A stretch of DNA of 34,012 bases from Chloroflexota bacterium. GTDB lineage: Bacteria > Chloroflexota > Dormibacteria > CF-121. The notes beneath the pieces are model-generated. The model saw only the letters and a program-made list of their open reading frames with translations, was not told the DNA's origin and made no database searches. The DNA is taken from contig VBID01000133.1 of NCBI GenBank assembly GCA_005880615.1, positions 1 through 34,012 of the forward strand, given 5' to 3'. The translations under genes and the position numbers were made by a program. This document shows positions 13,149 through 20,672 of the stretch, one piece after another (the stretch's first letter is position 1; each line of letters begins with the position of its first letter).

Positions 13149-15412
13149 CTCGGGACGCGCGTCTGGCTCTCGGCCGGGTTGAACGGCGAGAACAGCGACT
13201 CACCGCAATTGTTGCAGTAGCGCGATGCCTCCGCCAGAAGCCGATGGCAGCGCGGGCAGAGCCGTTGTCCGCCGTCCACGGAGAACACGAAGTCGGGCCA
13301 GGCATCCGCGTGCTCAGGGCCAGCCAGGGTAACCGTATTCAGAAGATCGTCGATCTCCTTCCCTACCAGCTCCTGCTTCTCGACCAGCACTCTCGCCAGC
13401 TGGTCAATCGCTTCCTTGTTTTTCGACATCAGCCGCCAGGCATCAACATAGGCGATGCCAAGGATCTGGGCCACGTCTTTGGCTTTACTGGGGCTGTTGA
13501 GAATCGCGCTCAACACACTCGTTTCGCCGCTTGGGCCGGTGGCCGCCGCAGCTCGTGAAATCAAGCGCTCCCCGATGACCTGAGCCCGCAGGCTATCCTC
13601 GTCGTCCCGGTTGTCCGGTCCCATGCCGTACAGGCCAACCATCTCCGCAGCGTCCGTGGTCGCGCTCAACAGATCCATGGAGACGCCGGTGGTGTTCTCG
13701 CCGTAGAAAACCCGTTCGACCGCAATACTTCCGAGGCCCCACCGGATCTCACCCGCGATCCGCGACCGGAACTTGGAGAAACTCTCCTCCGCGTCGACCG
13801 CCTGATGGTGGCCCAGGGTGTGAGCCCGCTTGCGGATCGACAAACGGACGGACTTCATATAGGGGAGGAAGAAACGGTTCGCCACCGCGTGACCGACCTC
13901 GTGGCGAGCCGTGGCCAATGCTTCCTTCTCCGTGTACTTGACCGGTTCCGCCAGGCCGGCCTCGATGTTGGCCATCGACTCCCGCAGGTCATCCCAGATG
14001 ACGCCCTCGCGGCCGTGCTCGAACGCATACATGAGGGCGACGGAGAGCGCCTGCTGAATCATGGCTGGCGAGTACCCCTTGGTGATGAGGGCAAACTCCT
14101 GGCGTAGCTCTGCCGAGTCGAGCGCCCGATCGTGCCGGATCCGTGTGAAATAAAGGTCGGCGATGTCCTTGCGATCGGCGAGGTCCGGCATTTTGAAGAT
14201 GATCTGCCGGCCGAAGCGGCCGGGCCGGGTGACGGCCTCATCCAGCACCTGCGGGCGGTTGGTCGCCCCCATAAAGAAGATGTTGTAGCGGGGCGGTTTG
14301 AGTGGCGGGATGCGCAAGGGGAGTGAGCGCTTCCCACCCAGAGGGAGCCGCTGCGGTATGACGAAGCTGGCGTCGAGCAGGCTATTGATCAACTTGCGCG
14401 AATTGCGGCGCGTCCAGCCGGGGTTGTCCAGGCCGTCCATGACTACCAGGAGCATGTTGAGGGCCATCATGCCCCCGCCAAACATGCCGCCCATCATGCC
14501 GCCGCCGCCGCCCATGCCCGACCGGCGGCTGCCGAGGGCATCGAACTCGTCGATGAAGACGGCGCAGCCGCCCCACTTCTTGGCCCGCTTCTTTGCCATC
14601 CGGCTCATCATCAGCACTTTCAAAATGTCCATTCCGAGGAACATTCCGGCGAAGGATGCACCTGAGGTCGTCACGATGGGTAGCTGCAGGCTGGAAGCGA
14701 TCGCCTTCGCCAGCATCGTCTTGCCGGTCCCTGGGGGCCCGACCATCAGGATGCCGCGTTCCACCAGCCCGCCCGACTGGACGTACTTTCGCCCTTGCTC
14801 GATGAGGTGGAGGATCTTCTTCATTTCCTCGACCGCCGCCTGCTGGCCGCGCACGTCCGAGATCTTGACCTGCCAGCTGGCATCCCCGGGGTCGGTGGCA
14901 TCCAGGCCAATGCGGGCGTACAGCAGGAAGGGACCGAAAAAGATTGAGAACTGGGCGAGCATGATGACCAGGAAGTACCCGATGGTCGTGACGACCGTGA
15001 GGAGGAGCCCGGGCAACTGGAGCGCGGCATTCGCCGGGTCCATCTGCATGACCAGCACGGTCACCCCGAAGTAGGCCCCCGTGATCACCGTCAGCCAGAG
15101 GAAGCGGCGCCAGGTGCCCGCTCGCCCCACGTCCACGATGCGCCCGGCCAGCGACTTCCGCTCCCGAATAATCTCGCGGTCGATCGCCCACCGCCGGAGA
15201 ATGGTAAAAATGCCCCGGGCGTAGAGCAGGGTCGCGATCGCCAGGAGGATGGCGGTCCGCAGGGCATAGCCCCGCAAATTGAGGAAGGCAAACATCGTGA
15301 TGCCGGAGAGGAGCCAGATGGCGGCCAGAATCGGCGTCATGGCGCGGAAACCAGCGGCCACCGGTTGTGCCGGCGAGTCGGGCTTGGAGAGAATCGGGGA
15401 GGGCTCTACCAT
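13145..15412 (-). CDS. FtsH-like membrane AAA+/M41 metalloprotease with C-terminal zinc ribbon
   Basis: 755 aa. About four membrane segments lie in residues 25-170 (FtsH usually has two). AAA domain: Walker A GPPGTGKT (225-232), Walker B VFIDEF (about 286-291), arginine fingers in TRPGRFGRQ. A Gly/Met-rich run of about 18 residues follows Walker B (about 299-316), and a long insert precedes the sensor strand FFMGATNRP. Peptidase: HEVGH (504-508) with the third ligand Asp in TTGVSMDL. The C-terminus has two CxxC pairs (CPRCH and CNNCG), a zinc ribbon absent from classical FtsH. It should be an ATP-driven membrane protease, but it is a divergent subfamily. Start at ATG 15412 has no clear ribosome binding site. 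Confidence 0.88.
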   Translation of the reverse strand: MVEPSPILSKPDSPAQPVAAGFRAMTPILAAIWLLSGITMFAFLNLRGYALRTAILLAIATLLYARGIFTILRRWAIDREIIRERKSLAGRIVDVGRAGTWRRFLWLTVITGAYFGVTVLVMQMDPANAALQLPGLLLTVVTTIGYFLVIMLAQFSIFFGPFLLYARIGLDATDPGDASWQVKISDVRGQQAAVEEMKKILHLIEQGRKYVQSGGLVERGILMVGPPGTGKTMLAKAIASSLQLPIVTTSGASFAGMFLGMDILKVLMMSRMAKKRAKKWGGCAVFIDEFDALGSRRSGMGGGGGMMGGMFGGGMMALNMLLVVMDGLDNPGWTRRNSRKLINSLLDASFVIPQRLPLGGKRSLPLRIPPLKPPRYNIFFMGATNRPQVLDEAVTRPGRFGRQIIFKMPDLADRKDIADLYFTRIRHDRALDSAELRQEFALITKGYSPAMIQQALSVALMYAFEHGREGVIWDDLRESMANIEAGLAEPVKYTEKEALATARHEVGHAVANRFFLPYMKSVRLSIRKRAHTLGHHQAVDAEESFSKFRSRIAGEIRWGLGSIAVERVFYGENTTGVSMDLLSATTDAAEMVGLYGMGPDNRDDEDSLRAQVIGERLISRAAAATGPSGETSVLSAILNSPSKAKDVAQILGIAYVDAWRLMSKNKEAIDQLARVLVEKQELVGKEIDDLLNTVTLAGPEHADAWPDFVFSVDGGQRLCPRCHRLLAEASRYCNNCGESLFSPFNPAESQTRVPS

Positions 15413-15463
15413 TTGGACTTCATTGTCTCACGGCCGCGAATTCGCCTCAGCGTCACAGGGTAT

Positions 15464-16162
15464 TTAAGAAACGGGAGTGGCAGCCTCAGCATGCGGTCGG
15501 AACCGCCCTCGAACCCGGCGATACGAAAATATCAGATACGGGCCGAGGCTGAGAAACCCGCAGGTGAACGCGGCGTGGACGATGGTGGGCAGGAGGAGCG
15601 ATGGAGGACCGGGCTGCCATAGGTAGATCACGCCCAGCGCCAGGCCGGCAACGGTTGTGCCTGTTACCTGGCGCCAGCCCCAGCGGCCCAGGAAGTGATA
15701 GGCGCCGAAGATGGCAGTGGTCGCCAGGAGCCCGGCCGCCGGGGCGTGTGACCACTGGATCAGGCTGCCCTGCACGAAGCCCCGGAAAAACCATTCCTCG
15801 ATGGGGGCGTTGAGCAGGACGTAGTACGCGCTCTGCACCAGCAGATCGGGCTCGTCGGGCACGAACCACCGGTGGCTACGCCGGGACAGGTACTCATGGA
15901 AGACCGCCGCGATGGCGAACGCCGTCAGCCCAAGTGGCACGGCCAGCAGGAGGTCGCGCCCCGCATGAGAAAACGTCAGGCCGAAGTCAGTGGCCGGCCG
16001 GTGGCGTAGCCACAGGTAGAGGATCGGCGCGACCGTCAGGGGGACCAGCCGGGTGGGGACGTCGATCTTGATCCAGGACCAACTGTCCGCTGGCGTGCTG
16101 CGGTATAGGGTCCCCTTGGCGGGCACGAAGCTGAGTCTAGTGCGCGGCTTGACAGCCGTCAA
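15464..16162 (-). CDS. CPBP-family intramembrane protease (CAAX/ABI)
   Basis: 232 aa from TTG 16162. Several membrane helices; motif 1 is EEWFFRGFVQG (EExxxR), motif 2 FGAYHFLG (FxxxH), motif 3 the HAAFTCG segment. All catalytic residues of the glutamic-type intramembrane protease are present. CPBP proteins cleave membrane peptides, and some give bacteriocin self-immunity; the substrate here is unknown. Its start region is divergent from the RHH-ClpN gene and overlaps that gene's -35. Confidence 0.82.
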   Translation of the reverse strand: MTAVKPRTRLSFVPAKGTLYRSTPADSWSWIKIDVPTRLVPLTVAPILYLWLRHRPATDFGLTFSHAGRDLLLAVPLGLTAFAIAAVFHEYLSRRSHRWFVPDEPDLLVQSAYYVLLNAPIEEWFFRGFVQGSLIQWSHAPAAGLLATTAIFGAYHFLGRWGWRQVTGTTVAGLALGVIYLWQPGPPSLLLPTIVHAAFTCGFLSLGPYLIFSYRRVRGRFRPHAEAATPVS

Positions 16163-16190
16163 AACGATGGCAAAATGATGGCAGAATGGC
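16149..16190 (+). promoter_or_regulatory. strong promoter with 11-bp tandem repeats
   Basis: A perfect TTGACA (16149-16154), 16 bases, then CAAAAT (16171-16176), nine bases before ATG 16186. Between and over these elements lie CAAAACGATGG, CAAAATGATGG and CAGAATGG, direct repeats with an 11-bp period. Such repeats are typical operators for ribbon-helix-helix proteins, and the gene downstream encodes one, suggesting autoregulation. Confidence 0.65.
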
Positions 16191-16860
16191 AGGCGAGCGA
16201 GCCACTACCATCCGCTTTTCCGAATCCATCTACCAGCGGCTGGAGGAGGCCGGCGAGCTGACCGGCCTGCCCATCAACTCGATCGTGGTGGTGGCCTGCC
16301 TGGAGTGGCTGGATGCCCATCGGACCGAAGCGGCAGCCACGGGAATGCCGTTTCCCCCCGGCAAAGCGCAGGTGTGGGCGAAGAACTTGGTCCCACTGGG
16401 ACTGCGCAAGGGCACCTTCCCCTTCGATCGCTTTAGCGTCCAGGCCAAGGAAGCCCTCTTGTTGACGCAGGAGGAGGCCGAAAAGCATGGCCACGGTTAC
16501 ATCGGCCCGGAGCACCTGCTTCTGGGCCTGCTCCGGGTCAAGTCGGGCTTCGCCGCCACAGTGCTGCCTGCGCTTGCGATCGATGCGGAAACGGTGGAGG
16601 CCCAGGTCGAGTCGCCGCCGCAAAAATCGCCGATTCAGCGGCTGATTCCGACGTCGCGGACCAAGCAGGTGATCGAGAGCGCCTTCCGTCTCGCCAGCGA
16701 GTGGAACCATCGCCACGTTGGGACAGGACATCTCCTGATGGGGCTGGTGACCGAGGCTGACGGGGCCGCGGCGGCGGTCTTCAAGGCGAAGGACGTTACG
16801 CCGGACCGCATCACGGCGGAGATCAACCGGCTTCGCGACACGGTCGGCCCCGAAGACTGA
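16186..16860 (+). CDS. ribbon-helix-helix domain fused to a Clp N-domain pair
   Basis: 224 aa. Residues about 6-46 (ATTIRFSESIYQRLEEAGEL, then VVVACLEWLD) look like an Arc/CopG-type ribbon-helix-helix DNA-binding domain. Residues about 83-220 hold two ClpA/ClpC N-terminal repeats: FDRFSVQAKEALLLTQEEAE with YIGPEHLLLGLL, and TSRTKQVIESAFRLASE with VGTGHLLMGLV. No ATPase domain follows. Stand-alone Clp-N proteins can act as adaptors or decoys for ClpC; joined to a DNA-binding domain it may be a regulator controlled by proteolysis. That role is inference. Confidence 0.7.
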   Translation: MAGERATTIRFSESIYQRLEEAGELTGLPINSIVVVACLEWLDAHRTEAAATGMPFPPGKAQVWAKNLVPLGLRKGTFPFDRFSVQAKEALLLTQEEAEKHGHGYIGPEHLLLGLLRVKSGFAATVLPALAIDAETVEAQVESPPQKSPIQRLIPTSRTKQVIESAFRLASEWNHRHVGTGHLLMGLVTEADGAAAAVFKAKDVTPDRITAEINRLRDTVGPED

Positions 16861-16879
16861 GCCCGGTTGGGCGGGCGCG

Positions 16880-16885
16880 TATAAA
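16880..16885 (+). promoter_or_regulatory. -10 box of a leaderless gene
   Basis: TATAAA ends six bases before GTG 16892. Confidence 0.5.
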
Positions 16886-16891
16886 GGGCCG

Positions 16892-17593
16892 GTGGGCTGG
16901 CTGAACGCCGAACATCTGGTGCCGCTGGCAGCGCTGCTCGTGGTGGCTGGGGGGCTCTGTGCCGCCGCCCGCCGCTGGCCCGGAAGCTGGCAGGACGTGG
17001 TCGCCAGGGCCCTGGCGGTCATCATCGTCGTCGCGTTGCTGAGCTGGCAGCCGTATCTCTTGCTGCAGGGGCGCTGGTCGCCGGCCATCGCGCTTCCGGT
17101 GCAGCTCTGCGATGTGGGTGGCTTTGTAGCCGCGGCCGCCCTCTGGTGGCGGAAGCCGCTTCTGGTCGAGGTGGCGTACTTCTGGGGACTGGGCGGGACG
17201 CTGCAGGCTCTGCTCACCCCGGACCTGGCGGACCACTTTCCCAGCTATCCCTACCTCCAGTTCTATGTGACCCATGGAACCGTCGTACTGGCCGGGCTCT
17301 TTCTCGTGATCGGCTTCGGACTTCAACCGCGCGCCGGCTCGGTGCCGAGGATCTTCTTCCTCACCCTTGGCTTCGCCGCTAGCGTGGCCACCATCGATGT
17401 GGTCACCGGGGGCAATTACCTATACCTCCGCCACATCCCGCCGGGCGGCAGTCTCCTCACTCTGATGGGACCCTGGCCCTGGTACATCGTGACCGGCGTG
17501 GCCGCCGCGGTGGTGGCGCTCCTGGTCCTGGATGCGCCATTCCAGATAGCCCGGATCCGCCGATCGGGCGACGCAGATCGGGATGTGGGGTGA
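16892..17593 (+). CDS. TIGR02206-family integral membrane protein
   Basis: 233 aa from GTG 16892 with about seven hydrophobic segments. PVQLCDVGGFVAAAALWW, FWGLGGTLQALLTPDL, QFYVTHGTVVLAG and TGGNYLYLRHIPP are characteristic of this YwaF-like family, whose function is unknown. The start is supported by a TATAAA box six bases upstream. The last 15 or so codons lie inside copy C of the 180-bp element, so the original C-terminus has probably been replaced by repeat-derived sequence (RIRRSGDADRDVG). Confidence 0.8.
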   Translation: MGWLNAEHLVPLAALLVVAGGLCAAARRWPGSWQDVVARALAVIIVVALLSWQPYLLLQGRWSPAIALPVQLCDVGGFVAAAALWWRKPLLVEVAYFWGLGGTLQALLTPDLADHFPSYPYLQFYVTHGTVVLAGLFLVIGFGLQPRAGSVPRIFFLTLGFAASVATIDVVTGGNYLYLRHIPPGGSLLTLMGPWPWYIVTGVAAAVVALLVLDAPFQIARIRRSGDADRDVG

Positions 17594-17726
17594 GCCGAGC
17601 CGAAGGAGACGACGAGCACGGGAGGGAGCGCATCCGTTGATGCGTGACCGACCGCGCGCAGGAGACGACGCCCGGATCGGCCACATCCGCGCCCGAGATG
17701 CCAGCTCGATTCGGTGGATTCGGGCT
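17548..17726 (-). repeat. 180-bp terminal-inverted-repeat element, copy C
   Basis: 179 bp in reverse orientation relative to copies A, B and D. The apical stem is CGCATC/GATGCG and the middle stem GGATGTGG/CCACATCC: each shows a paired C-G to T-A change relative to the other copies. It overlaps the end of the TIGR02206 gene and lies between convergent genes. The rest of 17594-17776 holds no gene I can support. Confidence 0.85.
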
Positions 17727-17776
17727 TAGCCCGACGCGGTCCGAGTGAGCGGCGGCCGAGGACGGCCTAGAACCCG

Positions 17777-18259
17777 TTACCGGCTGGCCAGGGCCTCGAG
17801 CGACCGAGTGAACCGCTCCAATTGGTCGGGTTCCAGGCGGGCGATGAAGTAGCCCCGAACGCCTTGCAGGTGGGTCGGGGTGGCGCGCCGCAGCCGTTCC
17901 CGGCCGGCCGCCGTCAGGACGGCATAGGTCACCCGTCGATCGGTGGGGCAGGGGCGCCGGCCGGTAAGGCCTCTGCGGGCGAGGCGGTCCACCAACCGGG
18001 TGATCCCGCTCCGGCTGAGCCGGACCTGCTCCCAGAGGTCGGTCATTCGGAGCTCTTGCCTGGGGGCGAGCGCCAACTGCACCAGGACGTCGTACTCGGC
18101 CAGGGTCAGCCGTTCCTGGCCGACCAGGTCGGCTTCCAGCTCGCGGAGGACGCTGGCCTGGGCGTTCAGGAAGGCCTTCCAGGCGCGCAGCTCGTTGGGC
18201 TGGAGGCGGGGCCTCCGGTCGGGGCGGGAACCGGGTCGGGAATAAAGTTGCTCAGTCAA
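17777..18259 (-). CDS. MarR-family transcriptional regulator
   Basis: 160 aa from TTG 18259. The winged helix is clear: LTLAEYDVLVQLALAPRQELRMTDL, VRLSRSGITRLVDRLARRGL, and the wing CPTDRRVTYAVLTAAGRERL. It is divergent from a YceI gene; an AGTTG/CAACT palindrome in between overlaps its own start and the YceI -35, so repression of both is likely. The N-terminus is basic and Pro-rich before the first helix. No clear ribosome binding site precedes the TTG; the true start may be slightly different. Confidence 0.85.
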   Translation of the reverse strand: MTEQLYSRPGSRPDRRPRLQPNELRAWKAFLNAQASVLRELEADLVGQERLTLAEYDVLVQLALAPRQELRMTDLWEQVRLSRSGITRLVDRLARRGLTGRRPCPTDRRVTYAVLTAAGRERLRRATPTHLQGVRGYFIARLEPDQLERFTRSLEALASR

Positions 18260-18261
18260 CT
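18246..18261. promoter_or_regulatory. MarR-type operator between marR and yceI
   Basis: AGTTG, six bases, CAACT: a 16-bp palindrome of the size MarR dimers bind. It overlaps a possible YceI -35 (TTGCTC, 18248-18253, with TGTAAC 17 bases on). Confidence 0.5.
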
Positions 18262-18309
18262 ATTGCACGGTGTAACACTTCAGATTCTACTCCCGGAGGT
18301 TCCAGATTG

Positions 18310-18876
18310 ATGAGTACGTGGCAAATTGATACGAAGCACAGCGCCGCGACCTTCACCATTCGTCACATGATGAGCAAGGTGCGCGGCACCGTCGGCGTGG
18401 TTGCCGGCATGATCGAGGGCGACGAGTCGGACTGGACCCACGCCCAAGTCGCGGTCACGCTGGATGCGCGCAGCATCAACACCGGGGTCACCCAGCGGGA
18501 CGATCATCTGCGCTCCGGCGACGTGACCATGTTCGAGGTCGAGAAATACCCGAACATCACCTTCACCAGCACCCGCATTGAAGGCGAGGACCCGTCGAGC
18601 TTCAAGGTCATCGGCGACCTCACCATCAAGGGCGTGACCCGCGAGGTGGTGCTGGACACGGTCTTCCACGGCGCGGCCCAGAATCCCTGGGGTCAGCGCA
18701 CGGCCAGCTTCACCGCTGAGACCAAGGTGAACCGGAAGGATTTCAACCTCACCTGGAACGCGGCTCTGGAGACTGGCGGCTGGCTGGTCGGCGACGAGGT
18801 CACGATTGACCTGTCGATCGAGGCGTCGCCCGCCCAGGCTGCCGTCACGAAAGAGGCGGCCGCCGCGACCGGCTGA
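18310..18876 (+). CDS. YceI-family lipid-binding-like protein
   Basis: 188 aa from ATG 18310, with GGAGG ten bases upstream (TTG 18307 is also possible). The lipocalin-like YceI barrel is complete: WQIDTKHSAATFTIRHMM, the DARSINTG strand, LRSGDVTMFEVEKYPNITF, VIGDLTIKGVTREV and FNLTWN. There is no signal peptide, so unlike E. coli YceI it is cytosolic. YceI proteins bind polyisoprenoid or fatty amides. The divergent MarR gene is the likely regulator. Confidence 0.9.
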   Translation: MSTWQIDTKHSAATFTIRHMMSKVRGTVGVVAGMIEGDESDWTHAQVAVTLDARSINTGVTQRDDHLRSGDVTMFEVEKYPNITFTSTRIEGEDPSSFKVIGDLTIKGVTREVVLDTVFHGAAQNPWGQRTASFTAETKVNRKDFNLTWNAALETGGWLVGDEVTIDLSIEASPAQAAVTKEAAAATG

Positions 18877-18938
18877 CCCCTCATCGCTGAAACGAACCAA
18901 TCGAGCCCGCCGGTACCCCTGGCGGTGGGCTCGTTCCG

Positions 18939-18944
18939 TAAGAT
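18939..18944 (+). promoter_or_regulatory. -10 box of a leaderless gene
   Basis: TAAGAT ends six bases before ATG 18951. Confidence 0.55.
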
Positions 18945-18950
18945 CCTGAG

Positions 18951-19838
18951 ATGGCTGCCGACTGGATGCTGGTGGACGGCTCCAGTCTCATGTTCCGGGC
19001 TTTTTTCGGGATCCCGGTCACGGTGCGCTCGCCCAAGGGCGAGCCGGTCAACGCGGTGCGCGGCTTCCTCGACATGATGGGCCGGCTGATCATCGACCGG
19101 CGGCCGGGGGCGGTGGTGGTGGCCACCGACGAAGACTGGCGGCCAGCTTTCCGGGTAGCCCTGATTCCTTCCTATAAGGCCCACCGGGTGGTCGCCCCCA
19201 TCCCTCTCGAGCTGATCCCCCAAGTGACCATCATCGAGGGAGTCCTGGAGGCCATCGGCGTGGAGACCATGGGCGCCGAGGGATTCGAGGCGGAGGACGT
19301 GATCGCTTCCCTGCTTCCCAAAGTCAGCGGCACGGTCGAAATCGTGACCGGCGACCGGGATCTCTTTGCCCTGGTGCGGGATCCGGAGGTGCGGGTCCTA
19401 TACACCCAGCAGGGGATCGGCAAGATCCAGGTGGTCGACGAGGCCGAGATCGAACGCCGTTACGCGATCCCCGGCCGGGCATACGGCGAATTCGCCGTGC
19501 TGCGGGGCGACCCCTCCGATGGGCTGCCGGGCGTCAGTGGGATCGGGGAGAAGACGGCCGCCCAGCTACTGCGGCGCTACGGGAGCCTGGATGGGCTGAT
19601 TGCCTCCGGCCGGCTGGATGCCAACGCCATCGCCTACGTGGCCCGAGCCAGGCAGGCCGGCGTCCCCGTGGACCGAGCCCCGGTGCCCAGCCCGCGTGGG
19701 GAGCTGGCCGCCATTCCCGCGGACCCCAGACGCCTGGATCAATTGACCGATCAATACGGAATTGCCAGCCCTGTTGAACACCTGTTGCGAGCGCTGCGGG
19801 GGCAGGCGGAACGCCGCTCCGTTACCGTGAAGGGATGA
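18951..19838 (+). CDS. stand-alone 5'-3' exonuclease (PolA N-terminal / FEN type)
   Basis: 295 aa. Metal and DNA-binding motifs of the 5' nuclease family are present: LVDGSSLMFRAFF, the YKAHR arch, EAEDVIASLL, TGDRDLFALV, and the helix-three-turn-helix GVSGIGEKTAAQLL. There is no polymerase domain. It would remove flaps or RNA primers in replication and repair. The start is leaderless (TAAGAT six bases upstream). Its TGA overlaps the ATG of the SelW-like gene (ATGA), so the two are translationally coupled. Confidence 0.9.
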   Translation: MAADWMLVDGSSLMFRAFFGIPVTVRSPKGEPVNAVRGFLDMMGRLIIDRRPGAVVVATDEDWRPAFRVALIPSYKAHRVVAPIPLELIPQVTIIEGVLEAIGVETMGAEGFEAEDVIASLLPKVSGTVEIVTGDRDLFALVRDPEVRVLYTQQGIGKIQVVDEAEIERRYAIPGRAYGEFAVLRGDPSDGLPGVSGIGEKTAAQLLRRYGSLDGLIASGRLDANAIAYVARARQAGVPVDRAPVPSPRGELAAIPADPRRLDQLTDQYGIASPVEHLLRALRGQAERRSVTVKG

Positions 19839-20104
19839 TCAAACCCACGCACCGGGTCACCATCGAGTACTGCGTCCCCTGAAACTACCTGGACCAGGCC
19901 GTGAGCCTGGCCGCAGAGATTCTCGGGTACTGGGCGCCCGTGATGGAAGAGGTGGGACTCCGGGCGGGGACCAAGGGCCGCTTCGAGGTGAGCCTCGACG
20001 GGCAGCTCGTGTTCAGCAAGGCAAAGCTGGGCCGGAAGCCCACACCGGGTGAAATTCGGGGACTGCTCGAGCCCATCGTCGGGCCACCCCAGAGCTGGCG
20101 CTGA
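19835..20104 (+). CDS. SelW/Rdx-family selenoprotein with in-frame UGA (Sec16)
   Basis: 89 aa reading through TGA 19880-19882 as selenocysteine. The N-terminus VTIEYCVP-U-NYLDQA carries the family redox motif CxxU (Cys13, Sec16), followed by LAAEILGYW, the GTKGRFEVSLDG hairpin and LVFSKAKLGRKPTPGEI, all typical of the Rdx/SelW thioredoxin-like fold. Both sides of the TGA are needed for the fold and are in one frame. A SECIS-like hairpin follows 17 bases after the UGA. Standard callers would stop at the UGA or start at an internal GTG (19901) and report a 67-aa fragment. Thiol redox function is inferred from the family. The ATG overlaps the exonuclease stop. Confidence 0.87.
19891..19912 (+). 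promoter_or_regulatory. bacterial SECIS-like hairpin
   Basis: CCAGGC (19894-19899) and GCCTGG (19905-19910) pair around a CGTGA loop, extended by GG/CC past a bulged A. The loop starts 17 bases after the UGA and has G as its second base, both within the published bacterial SECIS model. It lies inside the coding region, as bacterial SECIS elements do. Confidence 0.7.
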
Positions 20105-20128
20105 CGATCCATCCCAAATCGCCGCAAG

Positions 20129-20530
20129 GTGCGGCCGGGGACCACGTTCTTGTGGGTGATGACTCTTCTCCGTGTCGTCCTGAGCGTCTTTTCGATCCTG
20201 AACGTCGCATTCTGGGCGATGCTGGCCTGGGCCTGGGCGATCAAACCGGCCTGGTCGGCGCGGCTCCCCTTCAAGCTGGGGACCGACATGCGCTACCGGA
20301 CGTCGGTGCCGACCTGGGCCCGCCTGGCTGCCGCCGTGGCCGCCTTCTGGGCAGTGGCGGCGGTGCTGTACCTGACGGTGTTCGTGTCGAACCGGATTGC
20401 GTTTATCGCCCTGTTCGTCACCGCGGCCATCTTCCTGATCCTTGGCATCGGCGCGGCGGCCCGCATTTACGGGGTCCTGCAGATGCCCAAGGCAACGGCC
20501 TCGGTGGCGCCGCGCAAGCGCGCGGTCTAA
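20129..20530 (+). CDS. small integral membrane protein
   Basis: Up to 133 aa from GTG 20129; ATG 20159 is equally possible and still keeps the first helix. Three to four hydrophobic segments: LLRVVLSVFSILNVAFW, then WARLAAAVAAFWAVAAVLYL and FIALFVTAAIFLILGIGAAA. The tail is short and basic. No family recognised. Start undecided because no ribosome binding site is obvious. Confidence 0.65.
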   Translation: MRPGTTFLWVMTLLRVVLSVFSILNVAFWAMLAWAWAIKPAWSARLPFKLGTDMRYRTSVPTWARLAAAVAAFWAVAAVLYLTVFVSNRIAFIALFVTAAIFLILGIGAAARIYGVLQMPKATASVAPRKRAV

Positions 20531-20544
20531 GCCACCACGATTTA

Positions 20545-20590
20545 CCTCCCTCCCTCCTTGCCGGGGGAGGGTCGGGGTGGGGGGGTCTCG
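20545..20590. repeat. GGAGGG-type intergenic palindromic repeat, copy 3
   Basis: CCTCCCTCCC, short loop, GGGGGAGGGTCGGGGTGGGG and TCTCG. Same order as copies at 5101 and 7841. Confidence 0.6.
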
Positions 20591-20672
20591 CAACTACCGC
20601 GCCGGTTGGCGAGGCTCACGGCCATCTGGAGCCCGCCACCGGGGATGGTGGCCATCCCATACTTGAATCACA

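Noticed and set aside
12681-13182. Open frames of 90-160 codons in the repeat region, with recurring RTDGCAPSRARR-like peptides
   Set aside because: The shared peptide comes from the 180-bp element itself read in GC-rich frames; the same sequence appears in either orientation at other copies.
19880-19882. TGA as a nonsense mutation making a pseudogene
   Set aside because: It falls exactly at the selenocysteine position of the Rdx CxxU motif, is followed by a SECIS-like hairpin, and the rest of the frame is intact.
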